Assembly (NCBI RefSeq): GCF_015207705.1
Contig: NZ_JADEWI010000008.1
Span: 124,001 to 188,000, forward strand
Direction of reading: 5' to 3'
Source of the DNA: Nostoc sp. LEGE 06077
GTDB taxonomy: Bacteria; Cyanobacteriota; Cyanobacteriia; Cyanobacteriales; Nostocaceae
DNA length: 64,000 bases
This document shows, piece after piece, positions 52,063-61,457 of this stretch. A program made the position numbers and the translations under genes. A model generated the notes under the pieces. That model saw only the letters and a list, made by a program, of their open reading frames with translations, did not search any database and was not told the origin of the DNA. Each line of letters starts with the position of its first letter. Within the stretch, counting starts at the first letter, position 1.

Positions 52063-53505
52063 ATGAATCAACCCGGAACAACAACTTGGCAGGATGTTCG
52101 TGCAGCCTTCCAAAAAATCTGGGGTTACGAAGATTTTCGTCCACCGCAGGGAGAAATAATCAGCACTTTATTAACACAAAAAGATGCACTGATTATTATG
52201 CCAACAGGTGGCGGTAAATCGATTTGTTTTCAATTACCAGCACTACTACAAACAGGCTTAACATTAGTAGTTTCTCCCTTGGTAGCACTGATGGAAAACC
52301 AAGTAGAAGAACTACGTCAACGCCATCTGAGTGCAGCACTTTTGCATAGTGAATTACCTTCATCTCAACGCCGTGCAACGCTGCAAGCACTAGAAAAACA
52401 AAAATTACGATTACTTTATTTATCACCAGAAACTTTATTAAGTCCACCAGTTTGGGAAAGATTATCTCAGCCACAATTGCAAATCAATGCCTTAATTCTT
52501 GATGAGGCACATTGTTTAGTGCAATGGGGGGAGACATTTCGACCAGCTTACCGCAGATTAGGGGCGGTGCGGACGGCATTACTCAAATCAAAACCACCAG
52601 GAACGAAAATTAGTATTGCGGCTTTTACTGCAACCGCAGACCCTTTAGCCCAAAATATTATTCAAACAGTTTTACAATTACACAAACCGGAAATTTTTCG
52701 CCTGAATCCTTACCGTCCTAATTTACATCCTAGTGTTAGCATCGCTTGGACACCACGCAGCAGAAAACAACAGCTACTCCAGTTTATCCAAAAGCGATCG
52801 CCACAAGCAGGCTTAATTTATGTTCGCACTCGGCGAGATAGCGAAGATTTAGCAGCATGGTTAACCCAGATAGGTTACGCTACAGCCAGTTATCACGCTG
52901 GCTTAGGTGCAGCGGAACGCCGTGCAGTCGAAGCAAGTTGGTTAGGTGGTAAAATCCCCTTTGTCGTTTGTACCTGCGCCTTTGGGATGGGGATAAATAA
53001 GCCTGATGTCCGCTGGGTTATCCACTATCACGCGCCACATCTGCTATCTGAATATGTGCAGGAAATTGGCCGCGCCGGACGAGATGGTAAACCCGCCGAA
53101 GCACTAACATTGGTAAGTGAACCTACAGGATGGTTAGATTCCGGTGATAAACAAAGACAGCAGTTTTTTGCTGAGAAAATGCGATCGCAACTGCAAACAG
53201 CACAACAACTAGTCAAAAAATTGCCAAAACAAGGCGATATTAATACAGTAACGCGCCAATTTCCCGATGCAGCAGTAGCGATCGCATTACTCCACAGCAG
53301 CGGACAGCTAAACTGGCTTGATCCTTTCCATTATTCTATTAATTCAAAAGTGCAAAAACAACCGCCAACGCAATTACAAGCTGTCAAACAAATACAACAA
53401 TATTTAACAACAAAACAGTGCAGATGGCAGTTTTTATTAAATGCCTTTGGTTTCACTCAAGAAGCAACTAACTGGCGTTGTGGACACTGCGATAATTGTC
53501 GTTAA
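52063..53505 (+). CDS. RecQ-family DNA helicase, short form
   Basis: A 480-residue superfamily-2 helicase. Motifs: 0 FQKIWGYEDFRPPQGEII, I MPTGGGKS, II ILDEAHC, III FTATADP, IV IYVRTRR, V TCAFGMGINKPDV, VI QEIGRAGRDGK. The C-terminus has the RecQ zinc cluster CRWQFLLNAFGFTQE...CGHCDNC. The WH part is reduced and there is no HRDC domain, so it is shorter than E. coli RecQ (about 610). Role: processing stalled forks and recombination intermediates (family knowledge). Start ATG 52063 encodes MNQPGTTTWQDV. Confidence 0.92.
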   Translation: MNQPGTTTWQDVRAAFQKIWGYEDFRPPQGEIISTLLTQKDALIIMPTGGGKSICFQLPALLQTGLTLVVSPLVALMENQVEELRQRHLSAALLHSELPSSQRRATLQALEKQKLRLLYLSPETLLSPPVWERLSQPQLQINALILDEAHCLVQWGETFRPAYRRLGAVRTALLKSKPPGTKISIAAFTATADPLAQNIIQTVLQLHKPEIFRLNPYRPNLHPSVSIAWTPRSRKQQLLQFIQKRSPQAGLIYVRTRRDSEDLAAWLTQIGYATASYHAGLGAAERRAVEASWLGGKIPFVVCTCAFGMGINKPDVRWVIHYHAPHLLSEYVQEIGRAGRDGKPAEALTLVSEPTGWLDSGDKQRQQFFAEKMRSQLQTAQQLVKKLPKQGDINTVTRQFPDAAVAIALLHSSGQLNWLDPFHYSINSKVQKQPPTQLQAVKQIQQYLTTKQCRWQFLLNAFGFTQEATNWRCGHCDNCR

Positions 53506-53697
53506 TAGAATAAACTTCTTGCAAAAGTAATTATTCTAGCGTCTTTCTTTGCGTCTTTGCGCCTACTCTGCGGGAACGCCTGGCGGCGAATGCGTGAGGC
53601 AAAAAAAGATTTATACAAGAGGTCTAATGCACTTTTTCCGCAAACCTTAATTATTCTAATCTGCTCGTACTAGGTGGGCATCGCCCACCACAAATAT
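53506..53697. repeat. Intergenic repeat block before dapL
   Basis: Includes GCGTCTTTCTTTGCGTCTTTGCGCCTAC and GGGAACGCCTGGCGGCGAATGCG at about 53540-53600, short units that recur widely in Nostoc-type genomes. No gene seen. Confidence 0.45.
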
Positions 53698-54933
53698 CTA
53701 CACCTTAAACTTCTCAGTAATTCGCTTCATTGCTTCTTCAACATTTTCCCGGCTGTTGAATGCAGAAATACGGAAGTAGCCTTCACCCGCAGCACCAAAG
53801 CCAGAACCAGGTGTACCCACAACATTGCAAGTATGCAGCAATTTATCAAAGAAATCCCAACTCGAAAGACCATTGGGAGTTTTCACCCAAACGTAAGGCG
53901 CATTGACACCACCATAAACAGCTAGTCCGGCGGCTATCAGTTTTTCTCGAATAATTTTGGCATTTTCTAAATAGAAACTCACCAAAGCCTTAGTTTGTGC
54001 TTGTCCATCTTCAAAATAAACTGCTTCCGCACCTCTTTGCACAATGTAGGACACACCGTTGAACTTGGTGGACTGGCGGCGGTTCCAGAGTTTCCACAAT
54101 TCCACATCAGAACCATCAGCGGCTTTGGCTTTTAAGGTTTTGGGTACAACAGTTAAAGCGCAACGAGTTCCCGTAAAACCGGCATTCTTAGAAAAAGAGC
54201 GAAATTCGATCGCACAATCTCGTGCACCCTCAATTTCGTAAATAGAATGAGGTAAGCTCGGATCTGTAATATACGCTTCGTAGGCTGCATCAAAGAAAAT
54301 AATTGAACCGTTGGTTTTGGCGTAGTCTACCCAAGCTTTGAGATGTTCTTTCGTTGCAGTTGCACCAGTTGGGTTATTGGGAAAACACAGATAAATTAAA
54401 TCGACCTTTTGGCTAGGAATTTCCGCCGTAAAGTTATTCTCTGCGGTAACAGGCAAATATACCAAACCTGCAAACTCACCTTTATCATTGGCTACACCTG
54501 TATGTCCTGCCATCACATTAGTGTCCACATATACAGGATACACAGGGTCAGTTACAGCAATGATGTTGTTGTTACCAAAGATATCGAGAATATTACCCGT
54601 GTCGCACTTAGAACCATCAGAAATAAAGATTTCGTCAGCTTCTATTTCTGCACCGCGTGCGTGGAAGTCGTGAGCAGCAATTTTTTCTCTTAACCAAGCA
54701 TAACCTTGTTCTGGCCCGTAGCCTTTAAAAGTTGCGCGATCGCCCATTTCTTCCACAGCTTTAATCATTGCTGTGCGACAAGCTTCTGGTAAGGGTTCAG
54801 TAACATCGCCAATTCCCAAACGAATGACTTTAGCATCAGGGTTAGCTTCCGCAAAGGCGTTGACCCGCCGCGCAATTTCTGGGAACAGATAACCAGCTTT
54901 CAGCTTCAGGTAGTTGTCGTTAATCGTTGCCAT
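53698..54933 (-). CDS. dapL: LL-diaminopimelate aminotransferase
   Basis: A 411-residue PLP enzyme from ATG 54933 ([24 protein letters not shown]), the exact family length. It converts tetrahydrodipicolinate directly to LL-diaminopimelate for lysine and peptidoglycan, the route used by cyanobacteria and plants. PLP lysine is in [18 protein letters not shown]; the family-specific motifs [12 protein letters not shown] and [13 protein letters not shown] are present. An ATG at 54954 would add seven residues. Confidence 0.95.
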   Translation of the reverse strand: MATINDNYLKLKAGYLFPEIARRVNAFAEANPDAKVIRLGIGDVTEPLPEACRTAMIKAVEEMGDRATFKGYGPEQGYAWLREKIAAHDFHARGAEIEADEIFISDGSKCDTGNILDIFGNNNIIAVTDPVYPVYVDTNVMAGHTGVANDKGEFAGLVYLPVTAENNFTAEIPSQKVDLIYLCFPNNPTGATATKEHLKAWVDYAKTNGSIIFFDAAYEAYITDPSLPHSIYEIEGARDCAIEFRSFSKNAGFTGTRCALTVVPKTLKAKAADGSDVELWKLWNRRQSTKFNGVSYIVQRGAEAVYFEDGQAQTKALVSFYLENAKIIREKLIAAGLAVYGGVNAPYVWVKTPNGLSSWDFFDKLLHTCNVVGTPGSGFGAAGEGYFRISAFNSRENVEEAMKRITEKFKV

Positions 54934-55182
54934 AGTCGATAGTGAAATACGCACTACAACAGCTTACAGCTAATTGCTCTTGACGATATCTCTCTTTTAT
55001 CATGGGATTACCTGCTCATTCACAGTAACCTCACTCGGCTGAAATTAGCCTCTGTCCTATGGCGCGAGAAGAACATCAATTTAAATCTACTAATAGCGTA
55101 TCCAATTGCTACTTAACCAAGCTTACCTTCTAAAAATTTTCGTCTCAATCGTTCATTGAAGTTCAAATAGCACTTTCAAATA

Positions 55183-57360
55183 TTAATCATCTTCACCATA
55201 ATTAAACATTAAAACAAATTTTTGTTTAGGTAATACCAACATAGGTAGATAAATAGGATGATCATCCCACCCCTTATTTTGTTTCTCCCCTTTCTGATAG
55301 CAAATAATCAAAGTTGGAACATCAGTATATTCTTTTTGAGCTTTTATTGACCACCTACCTGAACCGAATCCAAACATCCATTCAAAAGGTTCTTTTCTGG
55401 ACATATCTAATCCTTGGTTATGATTTCTTTCACCTCTGCGAACATTTAAACGACCTTTTGTCATACCTTTCGATTTCATGTCTGTTAAACCTTTGATTAT
55501 GCGTTTATCTTCCCATTTTTCCGAAGGTACATAATGACTTTTTGTATAACTGAGTATTTTAATTATAAAATCTATATCTACTTCATCATATAGATCATTA
55601 TCTTGATAATTAATTAAAAGCTTTTCAATCTCTGCAAAACTTTGCTCAATTTCTTCTTTTTTATAAGCTGGATTTTGAGGAAAAACTAACGAACCTGGGA
55701 CTAATACATCAATGACTGATGGATCTAAAACATTAGAACGGGTTGGTTTTAAATTTCCTCCTATCCAGACAGGTTGAAGTTGAATATTATGAATGTCATC
55801 TCCTATTGCTTGACGCATTGCTTCATCTGCTTCGTGAATGGAGCAAAAAGATTTTAGTATATGTTCAGGTAAAAAAAGACGTGTAACATCTTTCAGTTGT
55901 GGACGATAACCATACATTCGAGCGTGTTGATGAACCGTATCTATCATTTTTTGTTTTGGATCACGCCCATAATAAGTTACCATTAAACCGTCAATTGTAA
56001 CTCCCCGACCCAATCTATTACCTCCTATTAGTATATTCATACCTGGATTATAACTAGGTTGTTTGTCAGGATTATTTGCATTAATTATTTTAGGTGTAAT
56101 TACACTACCAATTTGGCTTTTTAACTCATCTATTAACTTATCTAGTTTAGGTAAATCATTAGCAGTTTTGTTTAACTCCTCATAAGCTTCTTCTAACCAT
56201 TTTATAGCTTGTTTATTTTCTGTTTCCGAACTTTTTTCTCTGATCGCTTTATCTAAATTAATCACAAATTGACCAATGACTTTTTCTAAGACACTATGAA
56301 TATCTTGTTTATAACAAATATGAGCGAGAAAGGAATATGTTGCATCTTCCTGGTCAGAAGATAACATTTTGTAAGTTGAACCTAGGAAGAAGCAACACAA
56401 TGCAAGTCTTAATCCTTTAGGAATTATCCATTGATTACCAGGATTAATTGAACCTTTTTGTTTCTTCAGTAGGTTAATTTCTTCAGCATCTACAATACAA
56501 GAGTAGTTACTTTGCTCTGTGAAAAATAACTCTCCTCCCATATAACTAGCTCCTGGCTTTGGTAGCGCTGCACAAAATTTTGGTTTACAAGGATGAGAGA
56601 GCTTTTGTAATAATAAACTTTGGGGAGTTGCAGTGATTTGAATATAAATATGATTAGAAACTTCTTGACGAATTCCACCTATTTTTTCAAAAATTGCACT
56701 ATCTGAAATCGTATCTTTACCTTGTCTAGCTTGTTTAGATTCATTCGTATTTAAACTAGCATTATCTGCTTCATCATCAAAAATCAGTGTGGGGACATAT
56801 TTGACTTTAGCTTTTTTTAAAACCTTCAATAAATTCTCCAAGTGATGAACATTCTTTGTAGAGACTAATACAATACCTCTATCTTTGATATAAGGTATAA
56901 CTTTCGTTTCTGCAAAACCATCGGGGTCTTTTTTCCATGCTTCCCAATCAAAAAAAGCAGGACCTTTAATTTGATTGTTAAATCGATCAGCCGTTTGTTT
57001 TCCTAACCAAGTATTATCAGAAGTTAAAATAATAAAACAACGAAAATTATTTTCATGAGCTATTGCTAAAGTTGCAATAGTTGTATTAGTTTTACCACTT
57101 TGAACTCGACCATAAATAAGTCCGGTTGTACCATTTGGAATAGGGTCTTGTCCTTTATAAAGTTGACTGACTAACCCTGTGCTATTTTTTCCAACATCAC
57201 CAGCACCAAAATTTTCTGAATAAACATTGACACAGTTTTGAACAACTTCAATAGCGGTTTCTTTAAGCTTATTTGCTTCTTTTTGTCCAATTTGTTTCCC
57301 TAATCTCTTAATTAATCTATCAATACAGTCGCCATTATTTTCGATATGAGTATTTGTCAT
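55183..57360 (-). CDS. Z1-domain superfamily II ATPase
   Basis: A 725-residue protein. N-terminal region has GLIYGRVQSGKTNTTIATLA (Walker A near residue 87), IFDDEADNAS (Walker B-like, about 195), ITATPQSLLLQ (motif III-like, about 240), GGNRLGRGVTIDGLMVTYYGR (motif V, about 453) and VHQHARMYGYRPQ (motif VI, about 478). These define the Z1 family, which was described in putative restriction systems with MORC/MutL-like GHKL ATPases and nucleases. AT-rich composition differs from the flanking genes, suggesting transfer. It follows the 154-residue gene on the same strand with an 8-nt gap, so it is a two-gene operon. Confidence 0.88.
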   Translation of the reverse strand: MTNTHIENNGDCIDRLIKRLGKQIGQKEANKLKETAIEVVQNCVNVYSENFGAGDVGKNSTGLVSQLYKGQDPIPNGTTGLIYGRVQSGKTNTTIATLAIAHENNFRCFIILTSDNTWLGKQTADRFNNQIKGPAFFDWEAWKKDPDGFAETKVIPYIKDRGIVLVSTKNVHHLENLLKVLKKAKVKYVPTLIFDDEADNASLNTNESKQARQGKDTISDSAIFEKIGGIRQEVSNHIYIQITATPQSLLLQKLSHPCKPKFCAALPKPGASYMGGELFFTEQSNYSCIVDAEEINLLKKQKGSINPGNQWIIPKGLRLALCCFFLGSTYKMLSSDQEDATYSFLAHICYKQDIHSVLEKVIGQFVINLDKAIREKSSETENKQAIKWLEEAYEELNKTANDLPKLDKLIDELKSQIGSVITPKIINANNPDKQPSYNPGMNILIGGNRLGRGVTIDGLMVTYYGRDPKQKMIDTVHQHARMYGYRPQLKDVTRLFLPEHILKSFCSIHEADEAMRQAIGDDIHNIQLQPVWIGGNLKPTRSNVLDPSVIDVLVPGSLVFPQNPAYKKEEIEQSFAEIEKLLINYQDNDLYDEVDIDFIIKILSYTKSHYVPSEKWEDKRIIKGLTDMKSKGMTKGRLNVRRGERNHNQGLDMSRKEPFEWMFGFGSGRWSIKAQKEYTDVPTLIICYQKGEKQNKGWDDHPIYLPMLVLPKQKFVLMFNYGEDD

Positions 57361-57368
57361 AAATTATT

Positions 57369-57833
57369 TCATGCTGATAAAATTGCATCCGGCCAATTAT
57401 TTTGAGGGATTGTCCGCTCTAAAGGAACTCTCCCTGTACCTTTAACATAATAGCTGCCTCTTAGTTCTCGCTTCACAGAAATACGCTGATTTGCTAAACC
57501 TTCTTTTTGATCAAGAATTGTCCATAATTGTTCTTCTGATAGACAACAAATACCATCCCGATGACAAATTAATGCTATAAAAACTGTGATATCAGGATAG
57601 CTTTTATGAAAGTTTATTAGCGCAAATTCTTCCTGTGAACTGAAGCTAAATGACCAAGAAGAATTGGGCTTTTTAGATATTTTAAATAAAATAGCGGATT
57701 GTTTATTTTTACTTTCAGTGAGATAAAGAGACGGATGAATGCAAGATAAATAACTGATGGATATATCAGATGTTCCTTTGAGAAGTCGAAGAAAAGCCGC
57801 ACCCTGCAAAAATTCTAGATCATTAATGCTCAT
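57369..57833 (-). CDS. Unrecognised partner of the Z1 ATPase
   Basis: A 154-residue soluble protein, first gene of the operon. I do not recognise the family. ILFKISKKPNSSWSFSFSSQEEFALINF, then YPDITVFIALICHRDGICCLSEEQLWTIL, then ISVKRELRGSYYVKGTGRVPLERTIPQNNWPDAIL form alternating strands and helices compatible with a PD-(D/E)xK-like nuclease or a target-recognition fold, but no E-x-K core can be named. A palindromic operator candidate lies 34 nt upstream of the start. Confidence 0.75.
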   Translation of the reverse strand: MSINDLEFLQGAAFLRLLKGTSDISISYLSCIHPSLYLTESKNKQSAILFKISKKPNSSWSFSFSSQEEFALINFHKSYPDITVFIALICHRDGICCLSEEQLWTILDQKEGLANQRISVKRELRGSYYVKGTGRVPLERTIPQNNWPDAILSA

Positions 57834-57866
57834 GGAACTGTTGGCATTAGCTACATACTATGTATT

Positions 57867-57891
57867 ATACTATACTTTGAAAGTATAGTAT
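57867..57891 (-). promoter_or_regulatory. Perfect palindrome in the promoter of the Z1 operon
   Basis: ATACTATACTTT and AAAGTATAGTAT flank a single central G (25 nt). On the minus strand it ends at TATAAT, a -10-like element, 30-40 nt upstream of the first ATG, so a dimeric repressor bound here would block polymerase. Confidence 0.6.
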
Positions 57892-58028
57892 TTCTGTTAA
57901 AGGGATATTAAGCCATTTTGGCATTCCTAAATAAACTGATGATTCGTGTAGGATAAGTAGCTAGATGTCCATCTCACACGAAAGTATGCAGCATTTTAGC
58001 CTTATTACCACGCCCTACCTCAAAATCA

Positions 58029-58363
58029 TTAAGATATAGCAAAATCTGTGTATTGGCGCAGTTCTGTGGGGTGGAAACCTAAAGCAATATTTTCGTGCGG
58101 GAACCTGCTGCTAACAATGCTTCTGCCACTGGCTCAGACGTGCCATCATATTGAATCCACACTTTATTGTTAATGATATTTATATGCACTATCGAACCAT
58201 GCACACGTCGCACCCCATCCCAACCAACGTGTACAACTTCGTAATGGTTTCGCTCTGAGTCAATCACTGCTTCTGTATCTATTTGACCATTAGCAGGTTT
58301 GTGACCAGCGTATTCAAATATCAATTGACGAATAATTTCCCGATAGCGAGTCAGCTTATCCAT
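58029..58363 (-). pseudogene. xisI: Frameshifted XisI-like gene
   Basis: The first 94 codons (from ATG 58363) read DKLTRYREIIRQLIFEYAGHKP ... VEVVHVGWDGVRRVHGSIVHI-like text and run to an early stop at 58079. Family members of about 111 residues continue ENIALGFHPTELRQYTDFAI, and this text is found intact in the +1 frame (58100 to 58029). One base appears lost near 58103 (GCAGGTTCCCGCAC), where the family text GVPxEN is expected. XisI acts with XisH and XisF in excision of the fdxN element; no xisH is adjacent. Confidence 0.8.
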
Positions 58364-58459
58364 TTAATAATTCTCTCTAGTTGCTCGTCAGATAGCAAAA
58401 GACTTGTAATTCTATTACCTGTCTCCTGTCACCTACTAAAAGTATAATTTTCGGTAAAA

Positions 58460-58500
58460 AAAGCGATCGCTCCTTCTCAAAAACAAGAGGCGATCGCTTT
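58460..58500 (-). terminator. HIP1-paired hairpin after apcF
   Basis: AAAGCGATCGC (58460-58470) and GCGATCGCTTT (58490-58500) form an 11-bp stem around a 19-nt loop, flanked by A runs on the left. Each arm is a HIP1 octamer. It lies 90 nt past the apcF stop. Confidence 0.6.
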
Positions 58501-58589
58501 ACAAAAATTTAGATAACAGACATCCACAGCAGCAATAAAAATACAGATTACTAGTCCCTAATCCCTAGTCTCTGTTTCATGCTTGACTT

Positions 58590-59099
58590 CTAAACATCCT
58601 GCTCACTTAACTCGCGGGTGATGTGGTCAAAAGGCTCATCGACAAAAGCAGTATTAGCTACACCTGCTGCTGCTACTTGTTCCTTAACCATATCCTTCAT
58701 TAACTGAACACCGCGAACTGTTGGGCCAATGGGTACACCTAGAGAATTGTAAGTTTCTCTCAACCCTTGGAGTACACGCTCATCCAACACATTTGTGTTA
58801 CCAGCAACCAGCGCATAAGTAGCGTAGCGGAGGTAATAGTCCATATCCCGCAGACAAGCCGCATAACGACGAGTTGTATAGGCGTTTCCACCAGGACGAA
58901 TCAATTCTGGTAGTTCTTCAAATAATTTAGAACCAGCCTGCTTGACAATTGCAGCTGCATTTGAATTGATCGCAGCAGCAGCTTGTACCCGTGCTGTACC
59001 ACTTTCAAAATAAGATTTCAAGCTGTCAATTGCATTCCGGTCAAAATAACGTCCAGCTACGTCATAATTCTTAATTAAACTTGTGACTGCATCGCGCAT
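58590..59099 (-). CDS. apcF: Allophycocyanin-like core subunit ApcF (beta-18)
   Basis: A 169-residue phycobiliprotein of the phycobilisome core. MRDAVTSLIKNYDVAGRYFDRNAI and the bilin-attachment block ARRYAACLRDMDYYLRYATYALVAG (Cys near 81) match ApcF, the minor beta-type subunit pairing with ApcE in the terminal emitter trimers. The end NTAFVDEPFDHITRELSEQDV is ApcF-like and unlike ApcB. I start at ATG 59099; an in-frame ATG at 59114 adds five residues. The gene is alone and divergent from glnA. Confidence 0.92.
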   Translation of the reverse strand: MRDAVTSLIKNYDVAGRYFDRNAIDSLKSYFESGTARVQAAAAINSNAAAIVKQAGSKLFEELPELIRPGGNAYTTRRYAACLRDMDYYLRYATYALVAGNTNVLDERVLQGLRETYNSLGVPIGPTVRGVQLMKDMVKEQVAAAGVANTAFVDEPFDHITRELSEQDV

Positions 59100-59457
59100 T
59101 CCTTTTTCTCCCAATCGTTGCTATCTATGGTTTGATATTTATTTGGCTGCACTTACGCACCAGTAAATTTTTGTGCTATTTAAAATAAGTTCTGCACAAA
59201 AACAATCTATCCGCTATTTAAGGATTCTATGCCAAAGTTGTCCCCGATGAAATGAACTTTCCAGTTTTGTACAGATGACGTGCGAAAGGTTAATATAACC
59301 TGTAATCCAGGGAATCTGTAACAAAAACTACATAATTCTCTAATCTCAAATCTTTACGATAATCCAGGTGTGTCACAACTTGGTGCGGATCAGTAGGGTT
59401 AGAATGCTTTGGCAGATTCTGGTTTTACAATAGGAAATTGGCAGAGAAGGAGTAACA
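59100..59457. other. apcF/glnA divergent promoter region
   Basis: About 360 nt between divergent genes. It holds the NtcA-type box listed next and an AAGGAG Shine-Dalgarno immediately before glnA. No coding sequence seen. Confidence 0.5.
59318..59360 (+). promoter_or_regulatory. NtcA-activated promoter of glnA
   Basis: GTAACAAAAACTAC at 59318-59331 matches the NtcA consensus GTA-N8-TAC exactly, and TACGAT at 59355-59360 is a -10 element 23 nt beyond, the spacing of class II NtcA promoters. Very similar to the glnA RNAII promoter of Anabaena as I recall it. Confidence 0.85.
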
Positions 59458-60873
59458 ATGACAACCCCACAAGAAGTCTTGAAGTTGATCCAAGACCAAA
59501 ACATTCAGATGATTGATCTGAAATTCATCGATACACCAGGAACATGGCAGCACTTAACCGTGTACCAGAACCAAATCGATGAAAGTTCATTCACTGATGG
59601 CGTACCTTTCGACGGTTCCAGCATTCGGGGTTGGAAAGGTATCGAAGAATCAGACATGACAATGGTCTTAGATCCCAACACAGCTTGGATCGACCCATTC
59701 ATGGCAGAGCCAACCCTCAGCATAATTTGTAGCATTAAGGAACCTCGCACAGGGGAATGGTACAACCGTTGCCCACGGGTTATTGCCCAAAAAGCTGTTG
59801 ATTATCTAGTTTCTACTGGTATTGGTGATACCACTTTCTTTGGCCCTGAAGCTGAATTCTTCATTTTTGATGATGTCCGCTTTGACCAAACTGCCAACTC
59901 CGGCTACTACTATGTAGACTCTGTAGAAGGTCGTTGGAATTCTGGTAGACAAGAAGGCCCCAACTTGGGTTACAAACCACGCTTCAAAGAAGGTTATTTC
60001 CCAGTTTCGCCAACCGATAGTTTCCAAGACATTCGGACAGAAATGTTGCTAACAATGGCGAAGTGCGGTGTCCCCATTGAAAAACAACACCACGAAGTTG
60101 CAACTGGTGGTCAGTGCGAACTCGGCTTCCGCTTTGGTAAGTTAATTGAAGCTGGTGACTGGCTGATGACTTACAAATATGTCATTAAGAACGTCGCTAA
60201 GAAATACGGCAAAACCGTTACCTTTATGCCAAAACCAATTTTTGGCGATAACGGTTCCGGTATGCACTGTCACCAGTCTATTTGGAAGGATGGCAAGCCT
60301 CTATTTGCTGGCGACAAGTATGCTGGTTTGAGTGAAATGGCATTACACTACATTGGTGGTATTCTCAAACACGCACCAGCATTGTTAGCTATCACTAACC
60401 CCACTACAAACTCTTACAAGCGTCTCGTCCCAGGTTATGAAGCACCTGTTAACTTGGCTTACTCCCAAGGTAATCGTTCTGCTTCTGTGCGGATTCCTCT
60501 TTCTGGCACTAACCCCAAAGCAAAACGCCTAGAGTTCCGTTGTCCAGACGCTACTTCTAACCCTTACTTGGCATTTGCCGCTATGCTTTGTGCTGGCTTA
60601 GATGGTATCAAGAACAAAATTGATCCAGGTGAGCCTTTAGATAAGAACATTTATGAACTGTCTCCAGAAGAATTGGCGAAGGTTCCTTCTACTCCAGGTT
60701 CTCTAGATAAAGCACTAGCAGCCTTAGAGAATGACCACGCTTTCTTAACCGAAACAGGCGTGTTCACAGAAGACTTCATCCAAAACTGGATTGACTACAA
60801 ACTGGCTAATGAAGTTGAGCAGATGCAGTTACGTCCTCATCCTTATGAGTTTTATCTCTACTACGACTGCTAA
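59458..60873 (+). CDS. glnA: Glutamine synthetase type I
   Basis: A 471-residue subunit of the dodecameric enzyme that makes glutamine from glutamate, ammonium and [14 protein letters not shown] is the N-terminal latch, [13 protein letters not shown] and [17 protein letters not shown] hold metal-binding Glu/His residues, and [22 protein letters not shown] and the tail [27 protein letters not shown] (nucleotide loop) follow. The ATG has GGAGTAACA upstream. An NtcA box lies 140 nt upstream, and gifA, encoding its inhibitor, is convergent and next. Confidence 0.97.
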   Translation: MTTPQEVLKLIQDQNIQMIDLKFIDTPGTWQHLTVYQNQIDESSFTDGVPFDGSSIRGWKGIEESDMTMVLDPNTAWIDPFMAEPTLSIICSIKEPRTGEWYNRCPRVIAQKAVDYLVSTGIGDTTFFGPEAEFFIFDDVRFDQTANSGYYYVDSVEGRWNSGRQEGPNLGYKPRFKEGYFPVSPTDSFQDIRTEMLLTMAKCGVPIEKQHHEVATGGQCELGFRFGKLIEAGDWLMTYKYVIKNVAKKYGKTVTFMPKPIFGDNGSGMHCHQSIWKDGKPLFAGDKYAGLSEMALHYIGGILKHAPALLAITNPTTNSYKRLVPGYEAPVNLAYSQGNRSASVRIPLSGTNPKAKRLEFRCPDATSNPYLAFAAMLCAGLDGIKNKIDPGEPLDKNIYELSPEELAKVPSTPGSLDKALAALENDHAFLTETGVFTEDFIQNWIDYKLANEVEQMQLRPHPYEFYLYYDC

Positions 60874-60900
60874 TTGTATTCATCAGTAGTAATTTTTGAA

Positions 60901-60927
60901 AGCCACCTCTAAAGGTGGCTTTTTTTA
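60901..60927 (+). terminator. Rho-independent terminator of glnA
   Basis: AGCCACCT pairs exactly with AGGTGGCT around CTAA-like loop, followed by seven T residues, 27 nt past the glnA stop. Confidence 0.85.
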
Positions 60928-60957
60928 TGAATTAACGCTCTTGACAACTGTTTCAAC

Positions 60958-61158
60958 CTAACTCATCGAAGCGTTGCTACTACCATAAATCGTGCGTGCA
61001 GTTTGGTCTATCTTGCCTTGAATGGGATTCCAGTAATGGGATGCTTCTTCAGGAAGACCGAGTTCTTGTGCCGCCCGCATCAGCATTGATTGTTGACGGT
61101 TTTTAACTTGTTGATGTTGACGCACCATCAATGCACGAGATTTTTCTTGAATAGACAT
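60958..61158 (-). CDS. gifA: Glutamine synthetase inactivating factor IF7-like
   Basis: A 66-residue small basic protein, natively flexible. RALMVRQHQQVKNRQQSMLMRAAQELGL matches the IF7 core that binds and inhibits glutamine synthetase; in Anabaena gifA is immediately downstream of glnA in the opposite direction, as here. Basic residues of the RHHxxVKNR-type segment make the contact with GS. RBS AAGGGGGAC. An NtcA box overlaps its promoter, so it is expected to be made when nitrogen is plentiful. Confidence 0.88.
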   Translation of the reverse strand: MSIQEKSRALMVRQHQQVKNRQQSMLMRAAQELGLPEEASHYWNPIQGKIDQTARTIYGSSNASMS

Positions 61159-61214
61159 AATTCAGTCCCCCTTAAGGTTTTAGTTATATATTTTTAGCTG
61201 ATAGTCCTTTCATT

Positions 61215-61250
61215 TATTAATATAGCAAAAATTCTGTAGCTTAAGTTACC
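61215..61250 (-). promoter_or_regulatory. NtcA-repressed promoter of gifA
   Basis: GTAGCTTAAGTTAC (61237-61250, minus-strand GTAACTTAAGCTAC) fits GTA-N8-TAC. On the minus strand a -10-like TATATT begins 11 nt after the box, so the box covers the -35 region. This placement predicts repression by NtcA, as reported for gif genes. Confidence 0.78.
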
Positions 61251-61457
61251 GTTTTGTTTTTTTTTGGATTCATAAAACAAATCTTAATATTTTCGAGTCT
61301 GTAATGAGTATTATTGCGTGTCTTAGAATCGTCAAAGTCAGGAATTGCTGATATTCTGGCTCAGGATCACGTTTACAAAAAATCATCATTTTGGTTTACG
61401 GCAAGGAAGAAAAAACTGAGATAGCATCAAAAATGACACTTAATAAAACTTCATACT

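Noticed and set aside
61159-61236. Possible glutamine riboswitch in the gifA leader
   Set aside because: The short leader does not contain the conserved glnA-type RNA core; the NtcA box explains the regulation more simply.
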